Counted from the stretch's first letter, positions 47,425 through 57,803 are shown. The stretch is DNA of 64,000 bases from Flavobacteriia bacterium (GCA_016183815.1 JACPDW010000007.1:248001-312000); one strand, 5' to 3'. Notes: a model not told the origin generated them from the sequence alone. Translations and numbers: made by a program.

Positions 47425-47847
47425 CTATTGTAATTTTAAATATTCTCCTAAAGTTTCTAAAGATAGTTTGCTTTTATTTTGAAGCTTTTTACGCCCGAAA
47501 AAAAGAAATAAACCCTGAGGTTTACATTTCGTTTTTAAATGTACATAAGAAAAGCCATTAACAGCTTGATATGTTTTAATTGTAATTTCAAACAAATATG
47601 GATGGTAAGATTTTAATTTAATTTTTTTGTTTTTCTCGTATTCACTAATTCGAAAATTAAAAACTTGATTTTTTTTAAACAAATTAATTTTTATGACTAT
47701 GCAACTACCTTTAATATTTTGATGCATCGTAACGTGCTCTAATCCATCTATATATCTCAACCAAAGGGGTAAATTGTCTATTTCAAAAATAAATTCATTC
47801 AAAAAATGAAATTTAATCATTAATTTTTTTTCATCCTCCATTTTCAT
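47425..47847 (-). CDS. Hypothetical protein, possibly SRPBCC fold
   Basis: 140 residues, beta-rich with a C-terminal helix; pattern FHFLNEFIFEIDNLPLWLRYI ... LKTKCKPQG ... LETLGEYLKLQ is compatible with a START/SRPBCC-like lipid-binding fold, but the resemblance is weak. It follows the PstS-like gene by 14 bp and is probably in its operon. Confidence 0.5.
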   Translation of the reverse strand: MKMEDEKKLMIKFHFLNEFIFEIDNLPLWLRYIDGLEHVTMHQNIKGSCIVIKINLFKKNQVFNFRISEYEKNKKIKLKSYHPYLFEITIKTYQAVNGFSYVHLKTKCKPQGLFLFFGRKKLQNKSKLSLETLGEYLKLQ

Positions 47848-47861
47848 TGTAAAAGAGTTTA

Positions 47862-48749
47862 TTAAAATCCATTTTCTTTATTTAGTGCTCTGTGCATAGG
47901 TAAAATCTTGAAAAACCCTTCTCTTTCCATCAAATCTTGCCCAATATCAGAGAGTTCAAAATTGATAAAATCATTTATTATTATATCTTCAAAATCAACT
48001 ATATATTGATACAAAGGCCTAGACAAAGGGTAATTTCCATTTAAAACGGCCATTCTTTCAAAAGGAGAGATTGAACTTCCTCCTTCAATTGCTATATTTA
48101 TTGCCCAAATACCTTCAATAGGGAAATGTTCTTTAGTTGAAATACTAGCTAAATCAACATAAGAAAATCCAGCTAAATCTTGTTTTATTGCTTTTACAAT
48201 TTCTTTAGCATTGTCCTTTTCAATTATACCTGAAACGTAGCCATTTGGAGCAAATTTGTCTTTAATAAAATGATTTGTTCCTGAAGTGCTTTTTCTACCA
48301 TACAATTGAATCTTTAAATCAGGTCCACCAAAAGTTTTCCAATTTGTAGTCCTGCCTTCTAAAATATCGCTTATTTGGGTTAAATTAAGGTCATGTACTC
48401 CTAGTTTTGGATTTACAATAAGTGCAATGGCATCTAAACCAATAATTATTTCCTTAACTTTTTTATCAAAAGTTCTTTCTGCCTTTTTTATCTCATTATC
48501 ACTTAATTTTCTAGAACAATTCAAATAATATAAATTTCCATTAAGAAATTCTTGAACTGCTTCTTCAGAACCCCCACCTAAAACAATAATTTTCTTTTTC
48601 GAGTTTTTATTGAAATGCTTTGAAAGTGCATAAACAACTTCATTCGAGGTGTTAGATCCTTTAAAAGTTAAAGCAGGAGTTTCTCTATTTTTTTTTGTGC
48701 AACAAATTAAAAAAAAGGCACTTAAGACACTTAATAAAATTAATTTCAT
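47862..48749 (-). CDS. PstS-like phosphate-binding lipoprotein
   Basis: 295 residues from the ATG at 48749, giving a signal peptide and lipobox LICC. The PBP-like (PstS) fold is seen in FKGSNTS, the ISDILEGRTTNWKTFGG block and GRKSTSGTNHFIKDK, and the C-terminal SRPLYQYI. It would bind phosphate or a similar oxyanion in the periplasm. No pst permease genes are nearby, so it may act in sensing or scavenging. The longer frame to 48815 adds residues before the signal peptide and crosses a TACCTTTG -7 element (48768-48775). Confidence 0.8.
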   Translation of the reverse strand: MKLILLSVLSAFFLICCTKKNRETPALTFKGSNTSNEVVYALSKHFNKNSKKKIIVLGGGSEEAVQEFLNGNLYYLNCSRKLSDNEIKKAERTFDKKVKEIIIGLDAIALIVNPKLGVHDLNLTQISDILEGRTTNWKTFGGPDLKIQLYGRKSTSGTNHFIKDKFAPNGYVSGIIEKDNAKEIVKAIKQDLAGFSYVDLASISTKEHFPIEGIWAINIAIEGGSSISPFERMAVLNGNYPLSRPLYQYIVDFEDIIINDFINFELSDIGQDLMEREGFFKILPMHRALNKENGF

Positions 48750-48913
48750 ATTATGATTTTTTATTTGCAAAGGTAGAATGTAACTATAATTTGTACATTT
48801 AGATACTTTTAACAAACTATTAATTAATACCTAAATCGATTTTTAAATGCACAAACATTAAAATCATTGTGTTAAATATTACTAAATGAAATAAATTATT
48901 CCTGTTCTTTCAT

Positions 48914-49668
48914 TTAAGAAACAATGTCACTAACGTATTGTTCTGTTAAACTAAGTTTTGCCATATTTTGAATTTTGACCTTGTCATCAAAACTTAAATA
49001 GTCTGATATAATATTATTAGAATTGGAAGGGTCGTAAAATTTTTCATTGATAACTCTTTGCGTAAAAAATCTAAAATTCGAAGAATCCTAGAAAACAAAT
49101 TTTTCTTTTTACATTTTCTTAAAACTTTTATTACCACTAACTCTAAATACATTGTTGGAAAATTCAATTGGTGTTTTTCTCTCCACAATTTCATTAAAAT
49201 TATTTCTCTTTGAAATTTAGTTTCGACAACATTTAGAGTATGAATGTTAAAATTTGTTACAATTTCTTTATTGAGGTTTAAATTGTTTAAAACATGAAAA
49301 TTGTAAGTATTTGCTTTCTTTTTGGCCAAAAGAATATTAAAGTTTATACCTTTATAATTGAAAATTATTTGATTATTACTTTTTGAAACATTTTCACCAA
49401 ATTGAGTAAAATAATCAAAATACAATTGTAAAATCTCCTCAGGTTTTCGTTTGTCTTTCTCCTTTATTGAAACAAGAAGTTTAACTTTTGGAGCATCCTT
49501 TATATTTGTTTTCTTTATACTTGAACCAAAAACAATTATTGGGTTAATTTTTTTCTTTTCAAAGGATAAAATGATTTTCTTTATTTCATTAATAACAGCT
49601 TCATCAAGTATGCTATTAGTTTTTTCATATTTCACTACTAATTCTATCAAATACTTTTCGATATTCAT
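48914..49668 (-). pseudogene. Nucleotidyltransferase-fold gene, frameshifted and lacking catalytic acids
   Basis: The intact frame runs from the ATG at 49668 and the first stop is at 48994. The reading frame of the family continues in another frame (from about 49064, RVINEKFYDPSNSNN ... DYLSFDDK) to a stop at 48914-48916. One extra T in the T6 run at 49064-49069 (A6 on the plus strand) would restore it. The fold is shown by VFGSSIKKT and by LMKLWREKHQLNFPTMYLELVVI. The catalytic D-x-D of relatives is Lys61-Val-Lys63 here and the third acidic position is Asn111, so even a repaired protein should be inactive. Confidence 0.75.
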
Positions 49669-49935
49669 ACTTTTTTTAGTTCGAACTTATGCAAAATTTA
49701 GCTTTAAATCACCAATTTAATAATTACTTAACAGAGATTTAATATATTATTTATTTTGTTTCAACTTTAATTTTTTTTAAAATATAAATGGATTTAGAAA
49801 TGTACCTGTTAATTTAACAAAATAAAAACTTTTAAACCAAACCCCTTTATTTATCAATTATTTTTAATTTTAACATTGTTTCTTTGTCTAACTATCAATT
49901 ATGAAAATCATAGTTGATGCATTAAAAAAAAAGTT

Positions 49936-50834
49936 ATGAAGAATTATATACTTTTAGCTATATTACATTATTTGTTTATTGTCACTGTTTATTGTCAGGA
50001 TACAATAATAACTACTAAACTTGTTGTTTATACTGGAAAAGTGATAAAAGTAGATTCGGTTGATTTAATTTTGAACCGAAATATTGGTGGGAATTTTATA
50101 AAACAAGTCTTCGATTTAAATGAAATTTTACAAATCATTTCGAAGATGGAAAAATAAAATTCTTAAATTCAAAAGTTACTTATCAAGCAAATAAGACATC
50201 TGAACACATCGTTCAATCTTCAAATGATTATGAAAAAATAGTTTATTCAAATTTTAATAAAATAAAAAAATTTGAAAATTATCTTTTTGAGTTAAATGAT
50301 GGCACAACAATCAAAGGCACTTTACTTCAAATAAACAATTTTGAATATTATATTGGTTTAAAGGGGGAGAAATATATGTCAATCAGCAAAAACATGGTTA
50401 AAAATATAACGCCATACGATTACCATTTTAATGACGATATCATTTTTAAGTTGTACAACAATAAATATATTTTTGATCATAAAGCTTATTCAATTGAAAG
50501 TTTAAATAAAATTCTATTAAATTCAAACTACAATGAAGTTGTTGAGTTGGCTAAAAAAGCTCGTAAAAAGTATAGAAATTCAAAAATTTGTTTGATTTCT
50601 TCATTTTCAGGAATACCTATTTTCTTCATAGGTTTTATGTTGTTAATAATTGATGGTTTTAAATCGGATAAAGATGGACCGATACCAAATGATAGAAGTT
50701 TGGTGTTTTTTGGCTCGTCTGTTGCAACATCAATACCATTAATAATTACCTCAAAAAATTGTTCAAAAAAAGGAAAAAAATTGACTAAAATAGCCCTTGA
50801 AAAATACAATCAAGCAAAACTTAAGAATGATTAA
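49936..50834 (+). pseudogene. Frameshifted gene for a membrane protein of unknown function
   Basis: The first part (49936-50157, signal peptide MKNYILLAILHYLFIV) stops early. The frame from about 50141 onwards continues without interruption to 50834 (EDGKIKFLNSKVTYQ ... LFELNDGTTIKG ... two hydrophobic segments near IFFIGFMLLII). Adding one T to TTT at 50138-50140 would join them into a product of about 299 residues. No family recognised. True decay or a sequencing indel are both possible. Confidence 0.7.
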
Positions 50835-51016
50835 GTTTTGTCAATTGCTTTTTATTCTCTTTACAGAAGTTTTAACATTCTCTTTTCAAAAGATTTTTTA
50901 ATTTTACATCATTAATTTTGCCGAAAGTGTAATCATAATAGCAAAAGCTGTTTTCTTGCAATTTCGTTGATGATTTTCTTATAAAATTGGATAATATTAA
51001 TTACATTTGATATAAA

Positions 51017-51760
51017 ATGAAGTTTTTCCTAATTTTGTTTCTAACTTTTTTGTTTTTAAAAAGTATCAGTTCTTGTAGTCAAAATCAAGAAAAAAAAGAG
51101 CCCCTACCAAAAAAATCTTTATCATATCCCAAAGAAGTAGAAAAATATTTAGCAATATTTCCAAAATTAAAAGAATCTATTCATTTTGACAGCACCCGCC
51201 TTCTTGACACAAATAAATTTAAAAACAAAATACCACTTGAATTAGTTGAATTACTAAGTAAAAAGTTATCTAAAGATGAGTTGAGCGAAGACAATCAACA
51301 TTATTTTTCTGCCTATAAAAAGATTGAAGACAGCAAATTGGACGATAAATACGAAGATTTCCTAAAAAAATTAGACATTGGAATGATTCAAAACGCAGAA
51401 GTTTTTTCTATCGGTCGGTGGGAGGTCGGTGATACTCTTTCTTTTTTATTGTGGAATTTGACCTATGAATCCTATCCCGCTTGTCCTATTTTTAGTGGAA
51501 AACATTTTTTTATTACTTTAATTTATTTTGATAAGATAGTACATACCACACAAATAGCTGGAATAGAATTCTCAGCTGACGCTCCTGTTACGGCTGAAAC
51601 TTTTGTGTTGGGAACTCTAACCGAATCCCTGCAACTGCTTCGTAAAAAATATGTTAAAGTAAAAGAAGAAGAGGAAATCATTGAGTATGGTATGACTAAA
51701 GAAAAGTGGAATTTGGATAAAAAACTCAATTGGGAAAAAGAAAATCTAAATGGAAAATAA
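51017..51760 (+). CDS. Lipoprotein of unknown function
   Basis: 247 residues with a signal peptide and lipobox-like KSISSC, then a charged, mostly helical body and a beta-rich part around GRWEVGDTLSFLLWNLTY. No domain recognised. The -7 element TACATTTG (51002-51009) is just 7 bp before the ATG. The end overlaps the start of sufS by 11 bp, so it is co-transcribed with the suf genes; a functional link is not evident. Confidence 0.7.
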   Translation: MKFFLILFLTFLFLKSISSCSQNQEKKEPLPKKSLSYPKEVEKYLAIFPKLKESIHFDSTRLLDTNKFKNKIPLELVELLSKKLSKDELSEDNQHYFSAYKKIEDSKLDDKYEDFLKKLDIGMIQNAEVFSIGRWEVGDTLSFLLWNLTYESYPACPIFSGKHFFITLIYFDKIVHTTQIAGIEFSADAPVTAETFVLGTLTESLQLLRKKYVKVKEEEEIIEYGMTKEKWNLDKKLNWEKENLNGK

Positions 51761-52979
51761 AAGAAGGTTTAGCGTAAGAGAAATAAGAGAAGATTTTCCA
51801 TCACTCCGACAGTTGGTTTATGGGAAAAATTTAGTCTATTTTGATAATGGTGCAACATCACAAAAACCTCAATCGGTGTTGGATTCCATTAATAAATTTT
51901 ACTCTAAAGACAATGCAAATATCCACAGAGGCGTTCATCATTTAAGTCAAAAAGCCACCAACGAATTTGAAGAATCAAGAAAGACAATTGCTCGGTTTTT
52001 AAATGCTTCTACTCACGAAGAAATCATTTTTACAAAGGGGACTACCGATGGGATAAATTTGATTGCTTTTTCGTTTGGAGAACTCTTAAAAGAAGGAGAC
52101 GAAGTGTTAATCACCGCCATGGAGCATCATTCCAATATCGTTCCTTGGCAAATGCTTTGTGAAAGAAAAAAATGTAGTTTAAAAGTATTGCCCATAAATG
52201 AAAATGGTGAATTGCTTTTGGAGGAGATAGATCAATACATAAGTGAGAAAACTAAAATTTTTGCCTTTACTCATATTTCAAATACTTTAGGAACAGTCAA
52301 TCCCATAAAAGAATTGGTTCAAAAAGCTCATCAGTTTGGTGCAGTTGCAGTTGTAGATGGTGCTCAAAGCATTCAGCATAAACCAATTGATGTTCAAGAT
52401 TTAAATTGTGATTTTTATTTATTTTCTGGTCACAAAGTTTATGGTCCTACAGGTATTGGTGTTCTTTATGGAAAAGAAAAATGGCTTGAAAAAATGCCTC
52501 CTTATCAAGGTGGTGGAGATATGATAAAAAAAGTGACTTTTCAAAAAACCACCTACAACGAGCTTCCTTTTAAATTTGAAGCGGGCACTCCTCATATTGC
52601 TGGAGGGATTTGTCTTGGAAAAGCCATTGAATACCTTTCTCAATTTAATTTCCACGACATAGAAAAACATGAAACCATGCTTACGGACTATGCACAAGAC
52701 TTATTATACACTTTTGAAGACATAGTTATTTATGGAGAATCAAAACATAAAACAGGAGTTGTTTCATTCAATATAGAAGGTATTCACCCTTTTGATTTAG
52801 GGACTTTATTAGACAAACAAGGAATTGCAGTCAGAACAGGACATCACTGTACTCAACCTCTTATGGATTTTTATAAAATTCCTGGAACTGTTCGTTGTTC
52901 CTTTGCTTTGTATAATACAAAAGAAGAAATTGATTTTTTTATTTCAGCGATGGATAAAAGTATTCGAATGTTAAAATAA
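51750..52979 (+). CDS. sufS: Cysteine desulfurase SufS
   Basis: A 409-residue PLP enzyme that takes sulfur from cysteine for Fe-S cluster assembly. The PLP lysine is Lys229 (SGHKVYGPTG) and the persulfide cysteine Cys367 is in RTGHHCTQPLM, the group II (SufS) form. It is followed 4 bp later by sufE, its sulfur-acceptor partner. The scaffold genes sufBCD are not in the window. Confidence 0.96.
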   Translation: MENKRRFSVREIREDFPSLRQLVYGKNLVYFDNGATSQKPQSVLDSINKFYSKDNANIHRGVHHLSQKATNEFEESRKTIARFLNASTHEEIIFTKGTTDGINLIAFSFGELLKEGDEVLITAMEHHSNIVPWQMLCERKKCSLKVLPINENGELLLEEIDQYISEKTKIFAFTHISNTLGTVNPIKELVQKAHQFGAVAVVDGAQSIQHKPIDVQDLNCDFYLFSGHKVYGPTGIGVLYGKEKWLEKMPPYQGGGDMIKKVTFQKTTYNELPFKFEAGTPHIAGGICLGKAIEYLSQFNFHDIEKHETMLTDYAQDLLYTFEDIVIYGESKHKTGVVSFNIEGIHPFDLGTLLDKQGIAVRTGHHCTQPLMDFYKIPGTVRCSFALYNTKEEIDFFISAMDKSIRMLK

Positions 52980-52983
52980 TCTA

Positions 52984-53403
52984 ATGTCGATAGAAGAAAA
53001 ACAAAAACAAATCATTGAAGATTTTGAATTATTAGATGATTGGGAATTAAAATATGAACATATTATTGAATTGGGAAAATCTCTTCCTCAAATTGAAGAC
53101 AAGAAAAAAACGGAGTCGAATTTAATTGAAGGTTGTCAATCAAAAGTGTGGTTAGATTCTGTTTTAAAAGAAAACAAACTGTATTTTTTTGCAGATTCAG
53201 ATGCCATCATCACTAAAGGGATTATCGCTTTATTAATCGATGTTTTTAATGGGCAAAGTCCTGAAGATATTTTGAATTCAGAAGTTTATTTTATCAATCA
53301 AATAGGATTACAAGAACATTTATCACCAACTAGAGCCAATGGTTTGTTGAGTATGGTCAAAAAAATAAAAATGGAAGCGATTAAAAACGCAACAGTTAAT
53401 TAA
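52984..53403 (+). CDS. sufE: SufE sulfur-acceptor protein
   Basis: A 139-residue protein with the conserved EGCQSKVWL motif carrying the sulfur-accepting cysteine (about residue 51). It stimulates SufS and passes sulfur to the SufBCD scaffold. Adjacent to sufS and 8 bp before terC. Confidence 0.95.
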   Translation: MSIEEKQKQIIEDFELLDDWELKYEHIIELGKSLPQIEDKKKTESNLIEGCQSKVWLDSVLKENKLYFFADSDAIITKGIIALLIDVFNGQSPEDILNSEVYFINQIGLQEHLSPTRANGLLSMVKKIKMEAIKNATVN

Positions 53404-53411
53404 TATTATAA

Positions 53412-54185
53412 ATGGAAACTATATATAGTTATTTTTCGATTTTTGGAACAGCTGAAGGTTGGTTTTATTTAGTGGTTTTATCACTGTTAGAGATTGTTTT
53501 AGGCATTGACAATATAATTTTTATCTCCATTATAACGGATAAACTTCCAAACGAAAGTAAAAGAAAAGCCAGAAATTTAGGTCTGTTTTTGGCTCTGATT
53601 GTTCGCTTAATTCTTTTAAGTTTTGTGGCCTTAATAATGAAAATGACAGAGCCACTTTTTACTCTTTTTTCATTTTCACTTACTGGTCAATCGTTGGTTT
53701 TACTTTTAGGTGGATTATTTTTAATCTACAAAAGCACCACTGAAATGCATGGAAGTATTGTTGGACATGATGAGATTAAAGCAAAACAAAAAAACAAATT
53801 AAGCTCAATAATCTTTCAAATTGTGCTTATTGATATTGTATTTAGTTTCGATTCCATCATCACTGCTATTGGTATGACAAATGAGATTGGTCATAATGAC
53901 CCAACAAAACATCCCATGGTTATTATTTTTGGAGCTGTGATTATCTCAATGATTATAATGTTGTTGTTTGCTAAACCAATTTCTGACTTTATTAATCAAC
54001 GACCAACAATAAAAATGATTGCTTTGTCCTTTTTAGTAACCATTGGCGTGATATTAGTCGCAGAATCCTTTGGTCAACACTTGCCAAAAGGGTATATTTA
54101 TTTTGCTATGGTTTATGCTTTGATAGTTGAATTTTTAAATATCCGGATGAGAAAAAATAAAGGATTAAAAGAAACCCCAAAATAA
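53412..54185 (+). CDS. TerC-family membrane protein
   Basis: 257 residues with about seven membrane helices and the TerC acidic motifs EIVLGIDNIIF near residue 27 and DIVFSFDSIITAIGM near 145. TerC proteins are linked to metal (especially manganese) export and to tellurite resistance; which applies here is not readable. Confidence 0.9.
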   Translation: METIYSYFSIFGTAEGWFYLVVLSLLEIVLGIDNIIFISIITDKLPNESKRKARNLGLFLALIVRLILLSFVALIMKMTEPLFTLFSFSLTGQSLVLLLGGLFLIYKSTTEMHGSIVGHDEIKAKQKNKLSSIIFQIVLIDIVFSFDSIITAIGMTNEIGHNDPTKHPMVIIFGAVIISMIIMLLFAKPISDFINQRPTIKMIALSFLVTIGVILVAESFGQHLPKGYIYFAMVYALIVEFLNIRMRKNKGLKETPK

Positions 54186-54200
54186 ACCTAAAGTTTACAG

Positions 54201-54467
54201 ATGAATACTAATTTAATTAATCTTAAATCTCAACTCGAACAACTGGATTGGCCTTCGTTATATTATTATAAATTTATTATACCCAACACTCCTGAAACAC
54301 TTGCAAAAGTCGCTTCTTTATTTGAGTCAGATAGTGATCTTTCATTTCAACCTTCCTCTAAAGGAAATTATACTTCTGTAAGTGTAAAAGAAATAGCTGT
54401 AAATGCCGAACAAGTAGTTGAAAAATATGAAAAAGCAATACAAATTAAAGGTTTAATCGCATTATAA
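54201..54467 (+). CDS. DUF493 (YbeD-like) protein
   Basis: 88 residues with the DUF493 pattern: LEQLDWPSLYYYKFIIPN, FQPSSKGNYTSVSVKEI and a C-terminal helix. A small ACT-like fold of unknown function. Its stop codon is directly followed by the ATG of the next gene. Confidence 0.85.
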   Translation: MNTNLINLKSQLEQLDWPSLYYYKFIIPNTPETLAKVASLFESDSDLSFQPSSKGNYTSVSVKEIAVNAEQVVEKYEKAIQIKGLIAL

Positions 54468-54848
54468 ATGGAACATTCTTATATCCCTTATTTTTTTATC
54501 TCGCTGGTAATTTTGATAATTTTAATAGTTTATCGAAAAATGTACTCAAATTTGAGTAAAGAAAAGAATTTACAAAAAAATTATTGTCAGTTGTATTCTT
54601 TAGAAAACAAAATTGCAACGGGTGAAATCGAGTTTTTTTTTAAATGTCCTGATAAAATCACTCTTCATTTCGAAATTTTAGACAATAAATTCAAAGTAAT
54701 TGAGACGCTCGTATCGAAAGAATTTAATTCTGGGTCTCACATTTTACGTTACGATTCAATCAAACTTTCTGATGGAGTTTATTATTATCAATTAAGAACA
54801 GAAAATCAAAAAACGTATAAAAAAATGGAAATTAAAAACCATGTGTAA
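54468..54848 (+). CDS. Small membrane-anchored protein of unknown function
   Basis: 126 residues: one N-terminal membrane helix (about 5-22) and a soluble beta-rich domain (KITLHFEILDNKFKVIETLVSKEF ... DGVYYYQLRTENQ) that resembles secretion-associated or FlgD-like Ig folds, without the cleavage signal of a sorting domain. Immediately after DUF493. Confidence 0.6.
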   Translation: MEHSYIPYFFISLVILIILIVYRKMYSNLSKEKNLQKNYCQLYSLENKIATGEIEFFFKCPDKITLHFEILDNKFKVIETLVSKEFNSGSHILRYDSIKLSDGVYYYQLRTENQKTYKKMEIKNHV

Positions 54849-54903
54849 AATCTTTTGTCTTTTTATTCTATTCTTTACTCCGTTTGGCTAAGAATTTATT
54901 TAC

Positions 54904-56448
54904 TTGCATTTGAAAAAAGTTCAACATATCGCTATTTTTTTAATTTTTTTCTCATTAGTTAGTCAGAGGTTTTCTGTTTTTGCACAAAAAAATATATTAG
55001 AATTGCTTCCTGGAAGTGAGAAATTAATTTACGATGAAAACAAAAAAACACAACGATTGATAGGAAATGTACGTTTTATCTATCAAGGAAACAAAATGTT
55101 TTGCGACTCAGCAACCTATTATGAAAAAGAAGGAATCGTTAATGCTTATGGTAATGTACATATTAATAAAGACGACACTTTAAATTTGTTTTGTGATTCG
55201 ATTCATTACTTTTCAAAAATTAAAAAAGCAAAACTTTGGGGACATGTTAGAATCAGAGATAGAGAGTATAAAATCACAACAGATTCACTTGAATATGACG
55301 CTAATAAAGGTCAAGCCGTATATCGACATGGTGGAAAAATCGAAAATATCCTTAAAAAAGAAATACTACTAAGTAAAGTTGGCTACATTTATCCTGATTC
55401 TAAAAATTTTATTTTTAGTGGTAATGTTCGTTACAACACTCCAAATATTAAAATGACAACAGATACTTTGAAGTATCAATATTTACAAAAGAAAGTGTAT
55501 TTCTACGGTCCAACGAAAATTACAACAGAAGACAACGTTATAACTTGTTCTAAAGGTTGGTATCATACTGAAAGTGAAGAATCCTTGTTACAAAAAAACG
55601 TTCAAGTTCTTCAAGAAAGCACAATAATCAAAGGGGATTCATTATATTATCATCCTAAAAAAGGACTTGCAATTGGAAGAGGTAATATTTTTTATGCAGA
55701 TACAACAGAAAAAATAAGTTTTCAAAGTCAATATTTTTATAAAAACGATGCAAAAAAAATAAACTTCATCACTGATAAAGCACTGTGCTCCTATCTGTTA
55801 GAAAAAGACACTTTATTTATTCATGCAGACAGTATTTTTGTTTTTTCAGATTCATTAAAAAAAGTTACTTCTGCACAAGCATATCATCATGCTAGATTTT
55901 TCAAATCAAACCTTCAAGGACGTTGCGATAGCATTTCTTTTTTAAAAGACAAAGGGTTTATGGAAATGTTTTATGATCCTATTGTCTGGAGTCAAAATGC
56001 AGAGCTAAAGGGTGTAAAAATGAATGCACATTTAAAAGACAGTGTATTAGATAAAATTGAAATCCTTGAAAACTCAAGCGTTGTGATGGAGGTGGACAGT
56101 AGTTTGTACAACCAAGTGTATGGAAAAGAGATGTTTTGTTATTTTCTTCAAAATGAATTACATAAAGTAGAGGTCTTTGGCAATTCTCAAACAATTTATT
56201 TCCCAGAGGAAAAAACGGATAAAGACAGCATTTTTGAAATCAAACGTTCTGGTATGAATAGAATTTATTCTGGTGATATTAAAGTATATTTAGATAGTGG
56301 TGAAGTAAAAAAGGTAGTTTATCTCACCCAAGCAGATGCGGTTTTTTACCCTTTTAATCTAATCAATAAAGAAGAACAATTCATCAAAAATTTCTCTTGG
56401 AATCCATTGTTAAGACCAAAAAGAAAAGAAGAGTTGTTTAATAGATAA
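54904..56448 (+). CDS. OstA/LptA-like protein for lipopolysaccharide transport
   Basis: 514 residues. The start is probably TTG (54904 or 54910), as no ATG precedes the signal peptide. The N-terminal half repeats the OstA/LptA beta-jellyroll: RLIGNVRFIYQGNKMFCDSA, VNAYGNVHINKDD, LWGHVRIRD. A long C-terminal beta region follows. OstA-like proteins bridge the periplasm for LPS export. It is longer than E. coli LptA, as is usual in Bacteroidota. Confidence 0.85.
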   Translation: MHLKKVQHIAIFLIFFSLVSQRFSVFAQKNILELLPGSEKLIYDENKKTQRLIGNVRFIYQGNKMFCDSATYYEKEGIVNAYGNVHINKDDTLNLFCDSIHYFSKIKKAKLWGHVRIRDREYKITTDSLEYDANKGQAVYRHGGKIENILKKEILLSKVGYIYPDSKNFIFSGNVRYNTPNIKMTTDTLKYQYLQKKVYFYGPTKITTEDNVITCSKGWYHTESEESLLQKNVQVLQESTIIKGDSLYYHPKKGLAIGRGNIFYADTTEKISFQSQYFYKNDAKKINFITDKALCSYLLEKDTLFIHADSIFVFSDSLKKVTSAQAYHHARFFKSNLQGRCDSISFLKDKGFMEMFYDPIVWSQNAELKGVKMNAHLKDSVLDKIEILENSSVVMEVDSSLYNQVYGKEMFCYFLQNELHKVEVFGNSQTIYFPEEKTDKDSIFEIKRSGMNRIYSGDIKVYLDSGEVKKVVYLTQADAVFYPFNLINKEEQFIKNFSWNPLLRPKRKEELFNR

Positions 56449-56523
56449 TTGTCCTGTTTTAATTGTTTCTAACTCCAATTTTAAACATTTAGTATTAAAA
56501 TTACCTAACTTTACAAAAAATAA

Positions 56524-57801
56524 ATGCAAGAATTAAAACATGTCCTCTTAATTACCTATTATTGGCCACCTGCAGGAGGTCCTGGGGTACACCGTTGGTT
56601 GCGTTTATCAAAATATTTTTACGAAAACGGGTTTCAATTATATGTCTATTGTCCTAAAGATGCTGCTTGGCCGATAATAGACAATAATTTATGTAAACAA
56701 GTTGATTCTCATATAATTGAAATTCGCAACACGATTTTTGAACCTCATAAATATTTAGGAAAAAAAAATAACCCAAATGTGGGTGGAGGACTTACACAGG
56801 ATAAAAGAAGTTCTTTTTTACAAAAATTGATTATTTGGACAAGAGGTAATCTATTTATTCCTGATGCACGAGTTTTTTGGATTAAACCGAGTGTAAAATT
56901 TTTAAGTCAATATTTACGTCAACACCCTGAAATTAAAACAATTATTTCCACAGGACCACCTCACAGTTTACATGTAATTGCGTTACATTTAAAAAAACTT
57001 TTTCCAATAAAATGGATTGCAGATTTTCGTGACCCTTGGACTCAAATAGATTTTTACGAAGAGCTAAAAACGGGAAAAAGAGCTGATTTGAAACAAAAAA
57101 AATTAGAAAAAGAATGTTTACAAAAAGCAGATGAAATCATTACAGTTAGTAAATTTTGTGGAGAAGGATTACAAAATATTGTTCCTAGAACTATCCATAT
57201 TATTACTAACGCTTATCCTTTTCCAGAAAAGACGGAAAGAAATAAAGCGTTTACTGGCTTTTCTCTTGCTCATTTTGGAAGTATTTCGAACTCAAGAAAT
57301 CCTGAACTATTGTGGGAAGTTTTAGGTGAATTAGTAAACGAAAACGAAGATTTTAAAAAAGAATTACAAATAGTTTTAGCAGGAGCAGTAGATTTTAGTG
57401 TATTTTCTTCTATCGAAAAGAATGGTTTAAAACCCTTTCTTTTTCATTTTTCTATGTTGAGTCATGAAGAAAGTATAAAAAAACAAAAAGAATCTGCTCT
57501 TTTATTACTTCTAGCAAATAAAACTGGAAACACCAAAGGAATTTTAACTGGAAAAGTGTTTGAATATTTAGCAGCTTATAGACCCATTTTAGCTTTTGGA
57601 GAGAATGGTGGCGATTTACAAGAGTTAATTGAAAACACTCAAGCTGGCTCTTTTTTTACCTATCAAGAAAAATCCGCTTTAAAAAACACTTTGAAGGAGT
57701 ATTACCAACTTTATAAGGAAAATAACTTAGAAGTGAACTCCGTTAATCTTTCATTATACGATTCAAAAGAACAGGTAAAAAAAATATTTCAGTTACTTTA
57801 A
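56524..57801 (+). CDS. Glycosyltransferase (GT4-like)
   Basis: A 425-residue GT-B fold glycosyltransferase. N-terminal YYWPPAGGPGVHRWLRLSKYF is typical of Bacteroidota GT4 enzymes; the C-terminal donor site is seen in GKVFEYLAAYRPILAFG and a following Glu-rich GGDLQELIE. Presumably acts on surface polysaccharide or LPS sugars in the cytosol. Sugar unknown. Confidence 0.85.
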   Translation: MQELKHVLLITYYWPPAGGPGVHRWLRLSKYFYENGFQLYVYCPKDAAWPIIDNNLCKQVDSHIIEIRNTIFEPHKYLGKKNNPNVGGGLTQDKRSSFLQKLIIWTRGNLFIPDARVFWIKPSVKFLSQYLRQHPEIKTIISTGPPHSLHVIALHLKKLFPIKWIADFRDPWTQIDFYEELKTGKRADLKQKKLEKECLQKADEIITVSKFCGEGLQNIVPRTIHIITNAYPFPEKTERNKAFTGFSLAHFGSISNSRNPELLWEVLGELVNENEDFKKELQIVLAGAVDFSVFSSIEKNGLKPFLFHFSMLSHEESIKKQKESALLLLLANKTGNTKGILTGKVFEYLAAYRPILAFGENGGDLQELIENTQAGSFFTYQEKSALKNTLKEYYQLYKENNLEVNSVNLSLYDSKEQVKKIFQLL

Positions 57802-57803
57802 AG

